NCBI RefSeq assembly: GCF_029854195.1
Contig: NZ_CP122960.1
Coordinates: 1 to 64,000, forward strand
Direction of reading: 5' to 3'
Length of the DNA stretch: 64,000 bases
From: Amylibacter sp. IMCC11727
Lineage (GTDB): Bacteria > Pseudomonadota > Alphaproteobacteria > Rhodobacterales > Rhodobacteraceae
Part shown: positions 49,853 to 57,879 of the stretch, piece by piece
How positions within the stretch are numbered: the first letter of the stretch is position 1
How the letters are laid out: every line of letters starts with the position of its first letter
Position numbers and translations under genes: made by a program
Notes under the pieces: generated by a model
What the model was told of the DNA's origin: nothing
Database searches by the model: none
The model's input: only the letters and a program-made list of their open reading frames with translations

Positions 49853-50266
49853 ATGTTCACCATCGGCAAAGCGTCGGAACAAAGCGGCGTGAACATCGAA
49901 ACGATCCGCTACTATGAACGAGAGGGGATTGTTCCGAAGCCGGGGCGATCAGCAGGTGGACGTCGGCTGTACTCGTCCGCTGAGATTGCCAAACTCAGGT
50001 TCGTGCGCCGCTGTCGCGATTTGGGCTTCCCGATCTCAATCATACAGACTTTTCTATCGCTCACTGCACAAAAGGGCCGATCCTGTGGTGAAGCGAAGAC
50101 CATGGCTGAGGACCATTTGGGTGAAATAAACGCGAAGATAGAGAACCTCACTCGCCTCAGAGAAGCGCTCTTGAGCCTTTCCAAGAATTGCGACGATGGA
50201 ACCGCAGCCTGTCCAATGCTGGACGCTCTGATGAAGGATGGTTTTGGCGACGGGCTACGCGAGTAA
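49853..50266 (+). CDS. merR: MerR-family mercury regulator
   Basis: A 137-residue MerR protein (MFTIGKASEQSGVNIETIRYYEREGI). The Hg ligands match the known trio in position: Cys78 (GRSCGEAK), Cys113 and Cys120 (NCDDGTAACPML). The gap between the last two is 7 residues, 2 fewer than the 9 in Tn501 MerR. It is divergent from merT across the operator. GGAG lies before the ATG. Confidence 0.9.
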   Translation: MFTIGKASEQSGVNIETIRYYEREGIVPKPGRSAGGRRLYSSAEIAKLRFVRRCRDLGFPISIIQTFLSLTAQKGRSCGEAKTMAEDHLGEINAKIENLTRLREALLSLSKNCDDGTAACPMLDALMKDGFGDGLRE

Positions 50267-50485
50267 TGCAGCCGTAAGTTTTTGCTTCGCAAACCGCAAC
50301 TCTGTCCTGCAACTCAATCATCTGAAGGTGAATTTCGCTAAAATTTGCTCGAACGGCTGCTCTTTGTAAAGGGCGGCGCAATATTGGACCACGGTAGCGC
50401 CGCCAAAGTGGCGGTGCGGGCGGCGAAAAAGTCGTCCACTTTTTGCCTGAACTGTCTGAGCAGGGAGGGCTGGAGGATTTACACC

Positions 50486-51976
50486 GTGGAAGTCTATTTG
50501 CAGGTGCGCCGCGCGCATTTTGATGAGGGGCGCAGTCAGCGCTCGATTGCTCGGGATTTTGGTTTGGCGCGTGGCACAGTGAGGAAGATGTGCGCCTATC
50601 CTGTGCCGCCGGGCTATCAGCGCGTTCAGGATATTCGGCGCCCCAAGCTTGACGGTTTCACCGACAAGATCGATCAGTGGCTTCTTGAAGATCTGGATCG
50701 CCCGAAGAAGCAGCGCCATACGGTGAAGCGGATCCATGAGCGTCTTCGCGAAGAAGAAGGGTTCACGGGCGGGTATACGACGGTGAAGGACTACGTTCGC
50801 GCGCACCGCCGTGTCTCGCGTGAGATGTTCATTCCGCTGTCGCACCCGCCGGGTCATGGTCAAGCTGATTTTGGCGAAGCGGTTGCGGTGATCGGCGGGG
50901 TCGAGCAGAAGCTGCACTTCTTTGCCTTTGATCTGCCCCATAGCGATGCCTGCTACATCCGGGCCTATCCTGCGGCCACGTCGGAGGCTTGGATGGACGG
51001 ACACGTTCATGCCTTTGCGTTCTTCGGCGCGGTGCCGCTGTCGGTGGTTTACGACAATGACAGCTGCCTGGTTGCGAAGATCGAGGCGGATGGCCGCCGT
51101 CGCCGGACACAGATGTTCACCGAGATGCTGTCGCATTACCTGTTTGACGACCGTTACGGCCGTCCGGGCAAGGGCAATGACAAGGGGAATGTGGAAGGCC
51201 TGGTTGGCTGGTCGCGGCGCAACATGATGGTGCCGCTGCCGGAGTTCCCTGACATCGAGAGCTTCAACGTGTGGCTGGAAGAGCAATGCCGCAAGCGGCA
51301 GTCGGCCATCCTGCATGGGCACACGGAGACCATTGACGAACGGCTGCAACGCGACCTTGCGGCAATGCGGTCCTTGCCATCCGCACCCTATGAGGCCTGT
51401 GCCAAGGCCACCGGTCGCGTGAGTTCACAATCCCTGGTGCGCTATAAGACGAATGACTACTCGGTGCCCAGCACCTACGGCTTCCGGGATGTGACGATCC
51501 GGGCCTTTGTGGATGTGGTTGAGATCGGCTGTGGCGGCGCGATCATCGCGCGCCATCCTCGTTGCTATGAACGCGAGCAAATGGTCTTCAACCCGGTGCA
51601 TTATTTTGCCCTGTTGGAGCGCAAGCCCGGCGCGCTGGATCAAGCTGCGCCCCTGGCCAATTGGGAGATGCCAGAGGAACTGCAAACCCTGCGCCGCCTG
51701 ATGGAAGCGCGCCAAGCCCGGCAGGGACGGCGGGAGTTTGTTCAGGTTCTGCGGCTCTTGGAAAGCTTTGAGCTTCCGGTTCTGTGCGCGGCGGTACGCG
51801 TGGCGTTGCAAAAGCGGGCCATAGCCTTTGATGCGATCAAACATCTTGCACTGTGTCAGGTCGAGCGCCGACCCGCCCGGCTTGATCTGTCGCTCTACCC
51901 CTATCTTCCGAGAGCGGAGGTCTCGACGACCAAGCCGTCCAGCTACATGGCGCTCCTGTCGGAGGGCGCGGTATGA
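50486..51976 (+). CDS. istA: IS21 transposase IstA
   Basis: A 496-residue transposase with an N-terminal HTH (SQRSIARDFGLARGTVRKM), an rve integrase core (GHGQADFGEAVAV, YDNDSCLV and GNDKGNVEGLVGWSRRN, giving the DDE residues) and a C-terminal part with the Mu-like beta region. The GTG at 50486 (VEVYLQVRRAHFDEG) matches relatives; the ORF is open further up but outside homology. It overlaps istB by 4 bases. Confidence 0.9.
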   Translation: MEVYLQVRRAHFDEGRSQRSIARDFGLARGTVRKMCAYPVPPGYQRVQDIRRPKLDGFTDKIDQWLLEDLDRPKKQRHTVKRIHERLREEEGFTGGYTTVKDYVRAHRRVSREMFIPLSHPPGHGQADFGEAVAVIGGVEQKLHFFAFDLPHSDACYIRAYPAATSEAWMDGHVHAFAFFGAVPLSVVYDNDSCLVAKIEADGRRRRTQMFTEMLSHYLFDDRYGRPGKGNDKGNVEGLVGWSRRNMMVPLPEFPDIESFNVWLEEQCRKRQSAILHGHTETIDERLQRDLAAMRSLPSAPYEACAKATGRVSSQSLVRYKTNDYSVPSTYGFRDVTIRAFVDVVEIGCGGAIIARHPRCYEREQMVFNPVHYFALLERKPGALDQAAPLANWEMPEELQTLRRLMEARQARQGRREFVQVLRLLESFELPVLCAAVRVALQKRAIAFDAIKHLALCQVERRPARLDLSLYPYLPRAEVSTTKPSSYMALLSEGAV

Positions 51977-52731
51977 ACGATACCCCCGATATCCTGCTGG
52001 GCCATCACCTCAAGAAGCTCAAGCTGCCCACCATTTTGCGTGAGTATGAGAAGGTGGCTCGCCAATGCGCTGCCGAAGGGTTGGATCATATCCAGTTCTT
52101 GCTCCGCCTGATCGAACAGGAACTGATCGACCGCGAGCGGCGCATGGTGGAGCGCCGGATCAAAGCCGCAAAGTTCCCCGCGCCGAAGAACCTGGACAGC
52201 TTCGACTTCAAGGCAATCCCGGCTCTCAACAAGGTGCAGGTGCTGGACCTGGCCCGCTGCGGCTGGATCGAGCGCCGGGAGAATGTCATTGCTCTGGGAC
52301 CCTCTGGTACGGGCAAAACCCATGTCGCCCTCGGTCTTGGACTGGCGGCCTGCCAAAAGGGATTGCCCGTGCGCTTCATCACCGCCGCCGCGCTCGTGCA
52401 CGAACTGATCGAAGCACGCGACGAGAAACGCCTCCTGCGTCTGCAAAAACAGATGTTGGCCCCAAAGCTGCTGATCATCGACGAACTGGGCTTCGTGCCC
52501 CTCAGCAAAACCGGCGCGGAACTGCTCTTCGAGCTGATCTCGCAGCGCTATGAGCGATCCTCGACCCTGATCACCAGCAATCTGCCCTTTGAGGAATGGA
52601 CCGAGACCTTCGGCTCAGAACGCCTCACCGGCGCGCTACTCGACAGACTGACCCACCATGTCTCCATCCTGGAGATGAATGGCGAAAGCTACCGCCTCGC
52701 ACAGAGCCGGAAAACCACCAAAAAATCCTGA
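51973..52731 (+). CDS. istB: IS21 helper ATPase IstB
   Basis: A 252-residue DnaA-like AAA+ ATPase. Walker A is GPSGTGKTH, Walker B is LLIIDELGFVP, and LITSNLPFEEW follows. IstB directs target choice and stimulates IstA. Its ATG overlaps the istA stop, the usual coupling. Confidence 0.92.
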   Translation: MNDTPDILLGHHLKKLKLPTILREYEKVARQCAAEGLDHIQFLLRLIEQELIDRERRMVERRIKAAKFPAPKNLDSFDFKAIPALNKVQVLDLARCGWIERRENVIALGPSGTGKTHVALGLGLAACQKGLPVRFITAAALVHELIEARDEKRLLRLQKQMLAPKLLIIDELGFVPLSKTGAELLFELISQRYERSSTLITSNLPFEEWTETFGSERLTGALLDRLTHHVSILEMNGESYRLAQSRKTTKKS

Positions 52732-52891
52732 AAAGAAATTGCCCCTGACGGGGCAATGCGCTCGGGAACCCGCTTGCTTTGTGACGAGCCGCTGGTTCCC
52801 GGGCGCACGCCCAATCCCAGCCCTCTCACTACACCCCGAATGGCTCACTTTTACGCCGCCCTACTGGCCCAGTTTTGCTCCGCCCTTGACA

Positions 52892-53251
52892 GCTCTTGCT
52901 AGTTTGACGCGATGCATACACCGGATCAATCTCAAACCGACTTCATCGGCGGGTGTCGCGATGCACCGAAACCGGCCGTCGATTCAAAATTACGCAAGGT
53001 CGGCTAGGTCCGCAAAGCAGTCATCTATCCCGGGCGCGCGAATGACTGATTTCTCCGCATGCGCACCCTTCAAGGAAATCGCAGACATGTGCGGATTGCC
53101 GCAGGACGAATTTCTGATCCTCCCTACAAACCTTCTGACCACTCCAACATTTGCAGTTAGCTCTCAGGGTACGTCTTCGGCTTTGAGTCGCTTAGGTGGA
53201 AACACCCGAAATTGGGTCCGGATGTTTGTTTCCGATCCACGTTGTATTCGA
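52892..53251. other. Region right of IS21, no intact gene
   Basis: 360 bases of flanking DNA. A plus-strand ORF (up to 53467) runs through, but its 5' part lies in IS21 and its 3' part is antisense to the toxin gene. The stretch around 53041-53150 (ATGACTGATTTCTCC...) could be a short decayed gene. Nothing else is recognised. Confidence 0.4.
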
Positions 53252-53776
53252 TCAAATGGGGTTCTCGAGCACTGCTTCAATCGGCAAAAACAGCCGCTTC
53301 GGATTTTCCGATGGATTCAACGGGCGAAATCCGAGCTTTGTATAAAACGCCATGCGTTGCTCAAAGCGTTCGTCTTCAAACACATCCAGTATCACTGCCG
53401 CCGCGCCGATGGTTTCGGACACCTCCAGCGCCTTTGCCAAAGCATCGGCCATCAGAGCCCCACCTAAACCCTCACCCTGAACGGACAGGTCTGTTGCCAG
53501 CGCAGCCAGGTAAACCGCCGGTATCGGGTGGCGCTCTCGGCGCCTGGAAAGGGCCGGTGACGCCTCTGCCTCCACCGAATGGGCTGACAGGCCGTAGAAG
53601 CCAACTACGCGCCCCTCCGCGTCCAAAGCGCACCAGACCCGCAGGCGGTTGGCCTTGATCTGATCGGTGATGCTTTCCTTGAACCAGCGGTCCATCCCTG
53701 TAACACCACAAGAAAAAGCCCCGCGATCATGCGAGGCCTTGTCGAACCGCTCAACCCGGAATTTTGGTTTAGTCAT
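53252..53776 (-). CDS. GNAT toxin of TacT type
   Basis: A 174-residue GNAT acetyltransferase. The CoA-binding motif is LATDLSVQGEGLGGALMADAL, and the C-terminal RMAFYTKLGFRPL includes the Tyr typical of this toxin group. TacT-type toxins acetylate charged tRNA and block translation, a property of the family, not shown here. Its start overlaps the antitoxin's stop by 8 bases. Confidence 0.87.
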   Translation of the reverse strand: MTKPKFRVERFDKASHDRGAFSCGVTGMDRWFKESITDQIKANRLRVWCALDAEGRVVGFYGLSAHSVEAEASPALSRRRERHPIPAVYLAALATDLSVQGEGLGGALMADALAKALEVSETIGAAAVILDVFEDERFEQRMAFYTKLGFRPLNPSENPKRLFLPIEAVLENPI

Positions 53777-54077
53777 CTGCGATCAGCTCACGTCGTTTAG
53801 TGAACAGATCGGTCAGTGCAGCACTCGGCTGGGCGGGTTGGTCGATGGCGTCCGCAAAAGCATCGAACGCTTTAGTGGGCAAGACGCTCCTGTGCTGCGC
53901 GGCTTCGATGTCCTGCGCGGCACGATAAGCGACCGATGTGATAAAGGTGCTGGCATCCATCCCAACAGCCAATGAGGCGCGTTCAATCGTATCCAAAACG
54001 GATGGTTTGAGGCGCAAATCCTTGCGATGTGACTTCGGCTCACGCAGGGCCGATGTGGTGTCCTGAACCTGAATCAT
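53769..54077 (-). CDS. DUF1778 antitoxin of TacA type
   Basis: A 102-residue protein with an N-terminal ribbon-helix-helix DNA-binding part (DLRLKPSVLDTIERASLAVGMDASTFI) and a C-terminal helix predicted to wrap the toxin. It precedes the toxin in the same operon and probably represses its promoter. Confidence 0.88.
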   Translation of the reverse strand: MIQVQDTTSALREPKSHRKDLRLKPSVLDTIERASLAVGMDASTFITSVAYRAAQDIEAAQHRSVLPTKAFDAFADAIDQPAQPSAALTDLFTKRRELIADD

Positions 54078-54097
54078 GGCGATCTCCTTACTGCGTC

Positions 54098-54127
54098 AAG
54101 ATAATGTACAATGTACGTACAAGTCAA
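54098..54127 (-). promoter_or_regulatory. tacAT promoter with operator palindromes
   Basis: On the minus strand -35 TTGACT (54122-54127) and -10 TATCTT (54098-54103) lie 18 bases apart. The spacer contains TGTACGTAC and TTGTACA, two overlapping TGTAC/GTACA palindromes that fit a ribbon-helix-helix operator. Confidence 0.7.
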
Positions 54128-54445
54128 GATCAATGCGTGCGGTGAGTTAAGGAGGGATTTACAGCGCCTAGAGGTGGAGATTTTCGCCTATTTTGCGGCG
54201 GAAATCCATATGAAGTAATCACCCCTATTTCTTGCCATCTTCCTTCACCGCTTTTTCTCTTATTTTTATGGCTTTGCAAGTTTAGGCAGAATTGCCCCCT
54301 ATCTTCACCCATTTTGCGCTCTGGTAGTGCGCATTGAAATCGGTACAAACGCCGTTCCTGAGACCGTATCGGGAATAGGATGTTTCCTTCGGCTATGCGC
54401 AGCACAGACCAGCTTTTCCAAAGCATCCTTCTGCGCTTCCCATGT
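54128..54445. other. Intergenic region before IS3 element
   Basis: 318 bases. ORFs here are short with no recognised products. No repeat or RNA is seen. Confidence 0.4.
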
Positions 54446-54533
54446 GACTGTCTGACGTCAGGGCCTTTGGGACAGATTTGAGGAATTGAACAACGGAGGA
54501 TTTCTGGTTCATCGTAACCTTCATGGAGTGAAG

Positions 54534-54908
54534 ATGAACAAGAAATCCGGAAGCAGCAAAGCGTCTGCAGATAAATTGGTAAAGAACATCCGCCGCAAGA
54601 CACGTCAAACCTATTCGGCGGAGGAGAAGATCCGCATTGTGCTGGCAGGGATGCGTGGAGAAGAAAGCATCTCAGCGTTGTGCCGTCGGGAGGGCATCGC
54701 GGAGAGCCTGTATTACAGCTGGTCGAAAGAATTCCTTGAAGCAGGCAAACGCCGTCTATCTGGCGATACGGCGCGTCAGGCCACATCCCCTGAAGTGAAA
54801 GAACTACGCTCAGAAGCTATGGCCTTGAAGGAATGCGTGGCCGATCTGACGCTTGAGAACCGGCTTCTCAAAAAAAGCATGACAGGGGCTGGGGAGTTCG
54901 AGGAATGA
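54534..54908 (+). CDS. IS3-family transposase OrfA
   Basis: A 124-residue protein with an HTH (YSAEEKIRIVLAGMRGEESISALCRREGIAESLYYSWSKEF) and a C-terminal leucine-zipper-like helix (LKECVADLTLENRLLKKSM). Its stop overlaps the OrfB start (ATGA), the site of programmed frameshifting in many IS3 elements. Confidence 0.9.
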   Translation: MNKKSGSSKASADKLVKNIRRKTRQTYSAEEKIRIVLAGMRGEESISALCRREGIAESLYYSWSKEFLEAGKRRLSGDTARQATSPEVKELRSEAMALKECVADLTLENRLLKKSMTGAGEFEE

Positions 54909-55885
54909 GATACCCTGCGTCTGAGAAGCTGGAGGTCATCCGCACCGTCGAGGGATCACATCTGCCAACCAAGCAGACCCTCGACATGCTGGGCATTCCA
55001 CGCACCACATTCTATCGCTGGTATGATTTATATCTCGAAGGCGGGTTTGACCGGCTGGCTGACAAATCGCCATGCCCTAAATCCGTTTGGAACCGCATCC
55101 CCGATGATCGTCGTGACGACCTGATCGCGTTTGCGCTGGAACACGAGGCGCTGAGCACGCGCGAGCTGGCAGTCAAATACACCGATGAAAAGCGGTATTT
55201 TGTCTCAGAATCATCAGCTTATCGCATTCTCAAGGAAGCCGACCTGATCACAGCACCAGACTACGTGGTGATCAAAGCAGCCAACGAGTTCACGGATAAA
55301 ACCACCGCCATCAATCAGATGTGGCAGACAGACTTCACCTACTTCAAAATCATTGGTTGGGGGTGGTATTATCTGTCTACGATCTTGGATGATTACAGCC
55401 GCTACATCATCTCATGGAAACTGTGTACAACCATGCGGGCCAGTGATGTGACCGAGACGATTGAGCGCGCTCTGACAGCATCAGGCTGTGACCAAGCGGT
55501 TGTTCGGCACAAACCACGCCTGCTCAGCGATAACGGATCGTGTTACATATCTGGCGACCTGGCCGAATGGCTGGAAGGGCAAAATATGGATCATGTCCGT
55601 GGTGCTCCGTTCCATCCACAGACCCAAGGCAAAATCGAACGATGGCATCAAACGATGAAGAACCGAGTGCTGTTAGAAAACTACTATCTGCCCGGCGATC
55701 TCGAGCGCCAGATCGAGGCCTTCGTCGACTATTACAATAACCGACGATACCACGAGAGCCTGAACAACGTCACACCCGCCGATGTCTACTTCGGCCGCGA
55801 CAAAGCCATTCTGAGAGAAAGGAAGAGGATCAAGAAACAGACAATCAAACAACGTCGCTTGCAACATCAGAAACAAGCAGCATAA
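54905..55885 (+). CDS. IS3-family transposase OrfB
   Basis: A 326-residue DDE transposase. The catalytic residues are in QTDFTYFKI (D), LLSDNGSCY (D) and GKIERWHQTMK (E), and an HTH_21-type region precedes the core. It appears intact. Confidence 0.92.
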   Translation: MRYPASEKLEVIRTVEGSHLPTKQTLDMLGIPRTTFYRWYDLYLEGGFDRLADKSPCPKSVWNRIPDDRRDDLIAFALEHEALSTRELAVKYTDEKRYFVSESSAYRILKEADLITAPDYVVIKAANEFTDKTTAINQMWQTDFTYFKIIGWGWYYLSTILDDYSRYIISWKLCTTMRASDVTETIERALTASGCDQAVVRHKPRLLSDNGSCYISGDLAEWLEGQNMDHVRGAPFHPQTQGKIERWHQTMKNRVLLENYYLPGDLERQIEAFVDYYNNRRYHESLNNVTPADVYFGRDKAILRERKRIKKQTIKQRRLQHQKQAA

Positions 55886-56010
55886 TCAATCACACTAACG
55901 AGCCAGAGCCTCCAATGCTCAAGCCGCTCTGATGTCCCACTTTATATGACAACGGACAGTTCTACCTTGATGAGAAATTGAGCATAGACGTCAGAGTAAT
56001 AAATGCCGTC

Positions 56011-56445
56011 TCAGTGCGCGGGATTTTGCGTTGATTGAATCATCTGCTCTTGCTTGGGCCAAGTAGAACGTATGTATGCTAATACATCCCATATTTGATC
56101 GTCGGTCACAGTACCTGCGAACCCTTGCATGCCACTTTTGAAGTTGGGATATCCACGCTGTTCCAACGCTTTTTGGCCTCCCAGTTTGGTGTATTCAAAC
56201 AACAGTAGATTGTCATGATGCCAAGTGTGGCCCGTTCTGTCGTGAGGTGGTGCCGGCAAGACGCCATCGTCATTCGGGGTTTGCCAGTTGGGTTGGCCTT
56301 CTAAGTTCGTTCCGTGGCATGAGGCACAATGAACATTGTACAACTCTTTTCCTTTAGAAATGTTTCGGCCGATCAATTCATGATCCGCATGAGCACTGTT
56401 GGAAGCGGCCAAGAGAACAGTTAGAACTGCTGCAATAATTTTCAT
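56011..56445 (-). CDS. Exported monoheme cytochrome c
   Basis: A 144-residue periplasmic protein with a signal peptide (MKIIAAVLTVLLAASNSAHA). The heme site is CASCH. A Met in the segment SGMQGFAG is a possible axial ligand. It is the last gene of the CueR-type operon, 23 bases after the previous cytochrome gene. A role in copper redox cycling or electron transfer to the multicopper oxidase is possible but not shown. Confidence 0.87.
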   Translation of the reverse strand: MKIIAAVLTVLLAASNSAHADHELIGRNISKGKELYNVHCASCHGTNLEGQPNWQTPNDDGVLPAPPHDRTGHTWHHDNLLLFEYTKLGGQKALEQRGYPNFKSGMQGFAGTVTDDQIWDVLAYIRSTWPKQEQMIQSTQNPAH

Positions 56446-56468
56446 TTAAGGCCCCAATATCTGCTGGT

Positions 56469-56909
56469 CTAATTAATGCCGTTGGCGCGTTGTAGCTCAC
56501 GAATATACACAATAATTGAACTTACATCTGCGCGCGTTAGCCCTTCAATTGGAGCCATATCCCCAAATTTCCAATGGTGGGAGCGAACCCCAATTTTCAC
56601 GGCTCTTTGAAAAGATTCATCGCCGTGATGGCTCGGTTCGTAAATTTTGTGGATCAAAGGTGGCGCAACACCATTTTGACCCTCTCCATTTTTTCCATGG
56701 CAAACTGCACACTTTAAATCGAAGGCAGTTTTCCCGGCGCTTGCCCCTGGCGTTAATTTAGATGGAACGCTAACAGCCACCATTGCAAGATTTACCTGAT
56801 CAGGTTCAAGGACAGCATTTTCAGCTTCCTCTCCAGATCGGGTTAAGTAAAACCCAGCAATTCCGATTATTGAAACCAATGAAATAGCAAAAATGGTTCT
56901 TGGGTGCAT
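56469..56909 (-). CDS. Anchored monoheme cytochrome c
   Basis: A 146-residue protein with an N-terminal anchor (MHPRTIFAISLVSIIGIAGFYL) and one CAVCH heme site. A Met in FGDMAPI is a possible axial ligand. The ATG at 56909 has AAGGA upstream; an in-frame start at 56945 adds 12 atypical residues. It is 79 bases downstream of the glutaredoxin-MauE gene. Confidence 0.87.
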   Translation of the reverse strand: MHPRTIFAISLVSIIGIAGFYLTRSGEEAENAVLEPDQVNLAMVAVSVPSKLTPGASAGKTAFDLKCAVCHGKNGEGQNGVAPPLIHKIYEPSHHGDESFQRAVKIGVRSHHWKFGDMAPIEGLTRADVSSIIVYIRELQRANGIN

Positions 56910-56988
56910 AACAGTATTTTCCTTATTGCAGGTGTTTGAAAACAACCGAGGTGCTGGGTTTCGGCGACACGGCGTTCAAAAATTGGGT

Positions 56989-57738
56989 TTACAGCTTGGA
57001 CAACATCCAAATTGCCATGCCAATCATCATGAGGTTTTCGGTTAAAGAAACAAAACCCAGTGGCACTTTACTGTCTCCGCCGACGCATGCGCATTTCAAT
57101 TCTCGCTTATCAATATAAACGGCTTTGAAAACGCTGACGGCTCCAATACTTGCCACCACCAAAGCTGCTGGTGCAGATAGCCAAGTAAGCGCACCCGCCA
57201 TCATTAAAATACCAGCTCCTGTTTCAACAAAAGGATAAATGTACCCATAGCGCACCCAACGTTGTGCAAGTAAATCATAATTCAGGAACATCGTGGCAAA
57301 GCGTTCCACATCTTGCAATTTTTGAAGCCCCAGCAAAACCATTGAAACGGAGATAAACCACTCGATGGTTCGGCCCGAAAATGCTGTGCCCATAGAAACC
57401 CAAGTTATGGCGATAGCCATTAGGGCAGCAGTAGAAAAGAGAGCAATAACGGGTTGATACGTTGTTGCGTCTTCGGATTTAACTTCGTTACCAAAATATG
57501 CGCTAAGATCGTCAAACCCGCCGACACGTTCACCATCTATGAATGTTTGCGGTGTTGTCTTCACGCTGTGCATCGCCTTGAATTCATCGACAGCTTCTCG
57601 GCTTGTTAAATGAATGTCGTCGACGGAATACCCCTGTCTTTCGAGTAAGTCTTTCGATTTCAAACCGAAGGGGCACATATGGTCTGTCATGACCATTCTG
57701 TACAACGTAGCGGATTTTTCAGTGCTGGTTTCGGGCAT
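56989..57738 (-). CDS. Glutaredoxin-MauE fusion protein
   Basis: A 249-residue protein. The N-terminal 75 residues form a glutaredoxin fold with MCPFG active site (one Cys, no second Cys of CPxC), VKTTPQTFIDGERVGG as the cis-Pro region, and GGFDDL as the C-terminal glutathione site. The rest has four membrane helices of the MauE/DoxX type ending near ECACVGG. MauE proteins help in cytochrome or disulfide maturation. A perfect CueR-type operator lies upstream. Confidence 0.85.
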   Translation of the reverse strand: MPETSTEKSATLYRMVMTDHMCPFGLKSKDLLERQGYSVDDIHLTSREAVDEFKAMHSVKTTPQTFIDGERVGGFDDLSAYFGNEVKSEDATTYQPVIALFSTAALMAIAITWVSMGTAFSGRTIEWFISVSMVLLGLQKLQDVERFATMFLNYDLLAQRWVRYGYIYPFVETGAGILMMAGALTWLSAPAALVVASIGAVSVFKAVYIDKRELKCACVGGDSKVPLGFVSLTENLMMIGMAIWMLSKL

Positions 57739-57789
57739 TTTTTAACTTTCTGCGTTTGCAAGATTGTGGGTCAAATTCCAACTTTGTTA

Positions 57790-57820
57790 AACTTAATCCT
57801 TCCAGTTACTGGAAGGTCAA
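57790..57820 (-). promoter_or_regulatory. CueR-type copper operator and promoter
   Basis: On the minus strand -35 TTGACC (57815-57820) and -10 TAAGTT (57790-57795) are 19 bases apart. The spacer and flank hold the perfect palindrome CCTTCCAGT and ACTGGAAGG, almost the CueR consensus. It drives the glutaredoxin-MauE and cytochrome genes. Confidence 0.88.
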
Positions 57821-57879
57821 GGTGGTTGAAGTATTCGCTAGGGATCTTGGTTTTTCCATTAAACTTTTTTGTTTTGGCT

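Larger units (their letters stand above)
50365..52891. mobile_element. Complete IS21-family element
   Basis: 2527 bases with imperfect inverted ends: 50365-50391 and 52865-52891 match at 22 of 27 positions, beginning TGTAAAGGGCGG and TGTCAAGGGCGG. A 6-base target duplication, GCTCTT, flanks it (50359-50364 and 52892-52897). It carries istA and istB. Removing it rejoins the flanking DNA, which holds no recognised gene. Confidence 0.92.
54446..55962. mobile_element. IS3-family element
   Basis: Orf A and Orf B of an IS3-family transposase, with imperfect terminal inverted repeats over about 60 bases. The left end reads TGACTGTCTGACGTCA and the right end, complemented, GAACTGTCCGTTGTCA. Exact ends are uncertain by a few bases, and I could not confirm a target duplication. 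Confidence 0.82.

Noticed and set aside
50318..51349. 343-codon minus-strand ORF over istA
   Set aside because: Antisense to a canonical IS21 transposase and crosses the IS21 left end.
52679..53467. 262-codon plus-strand ORF right of IS21
   Set aside because: Begins inside istB and IS21, and ends antisense to the toxin gene; it is a chance frame across an insertion junction.
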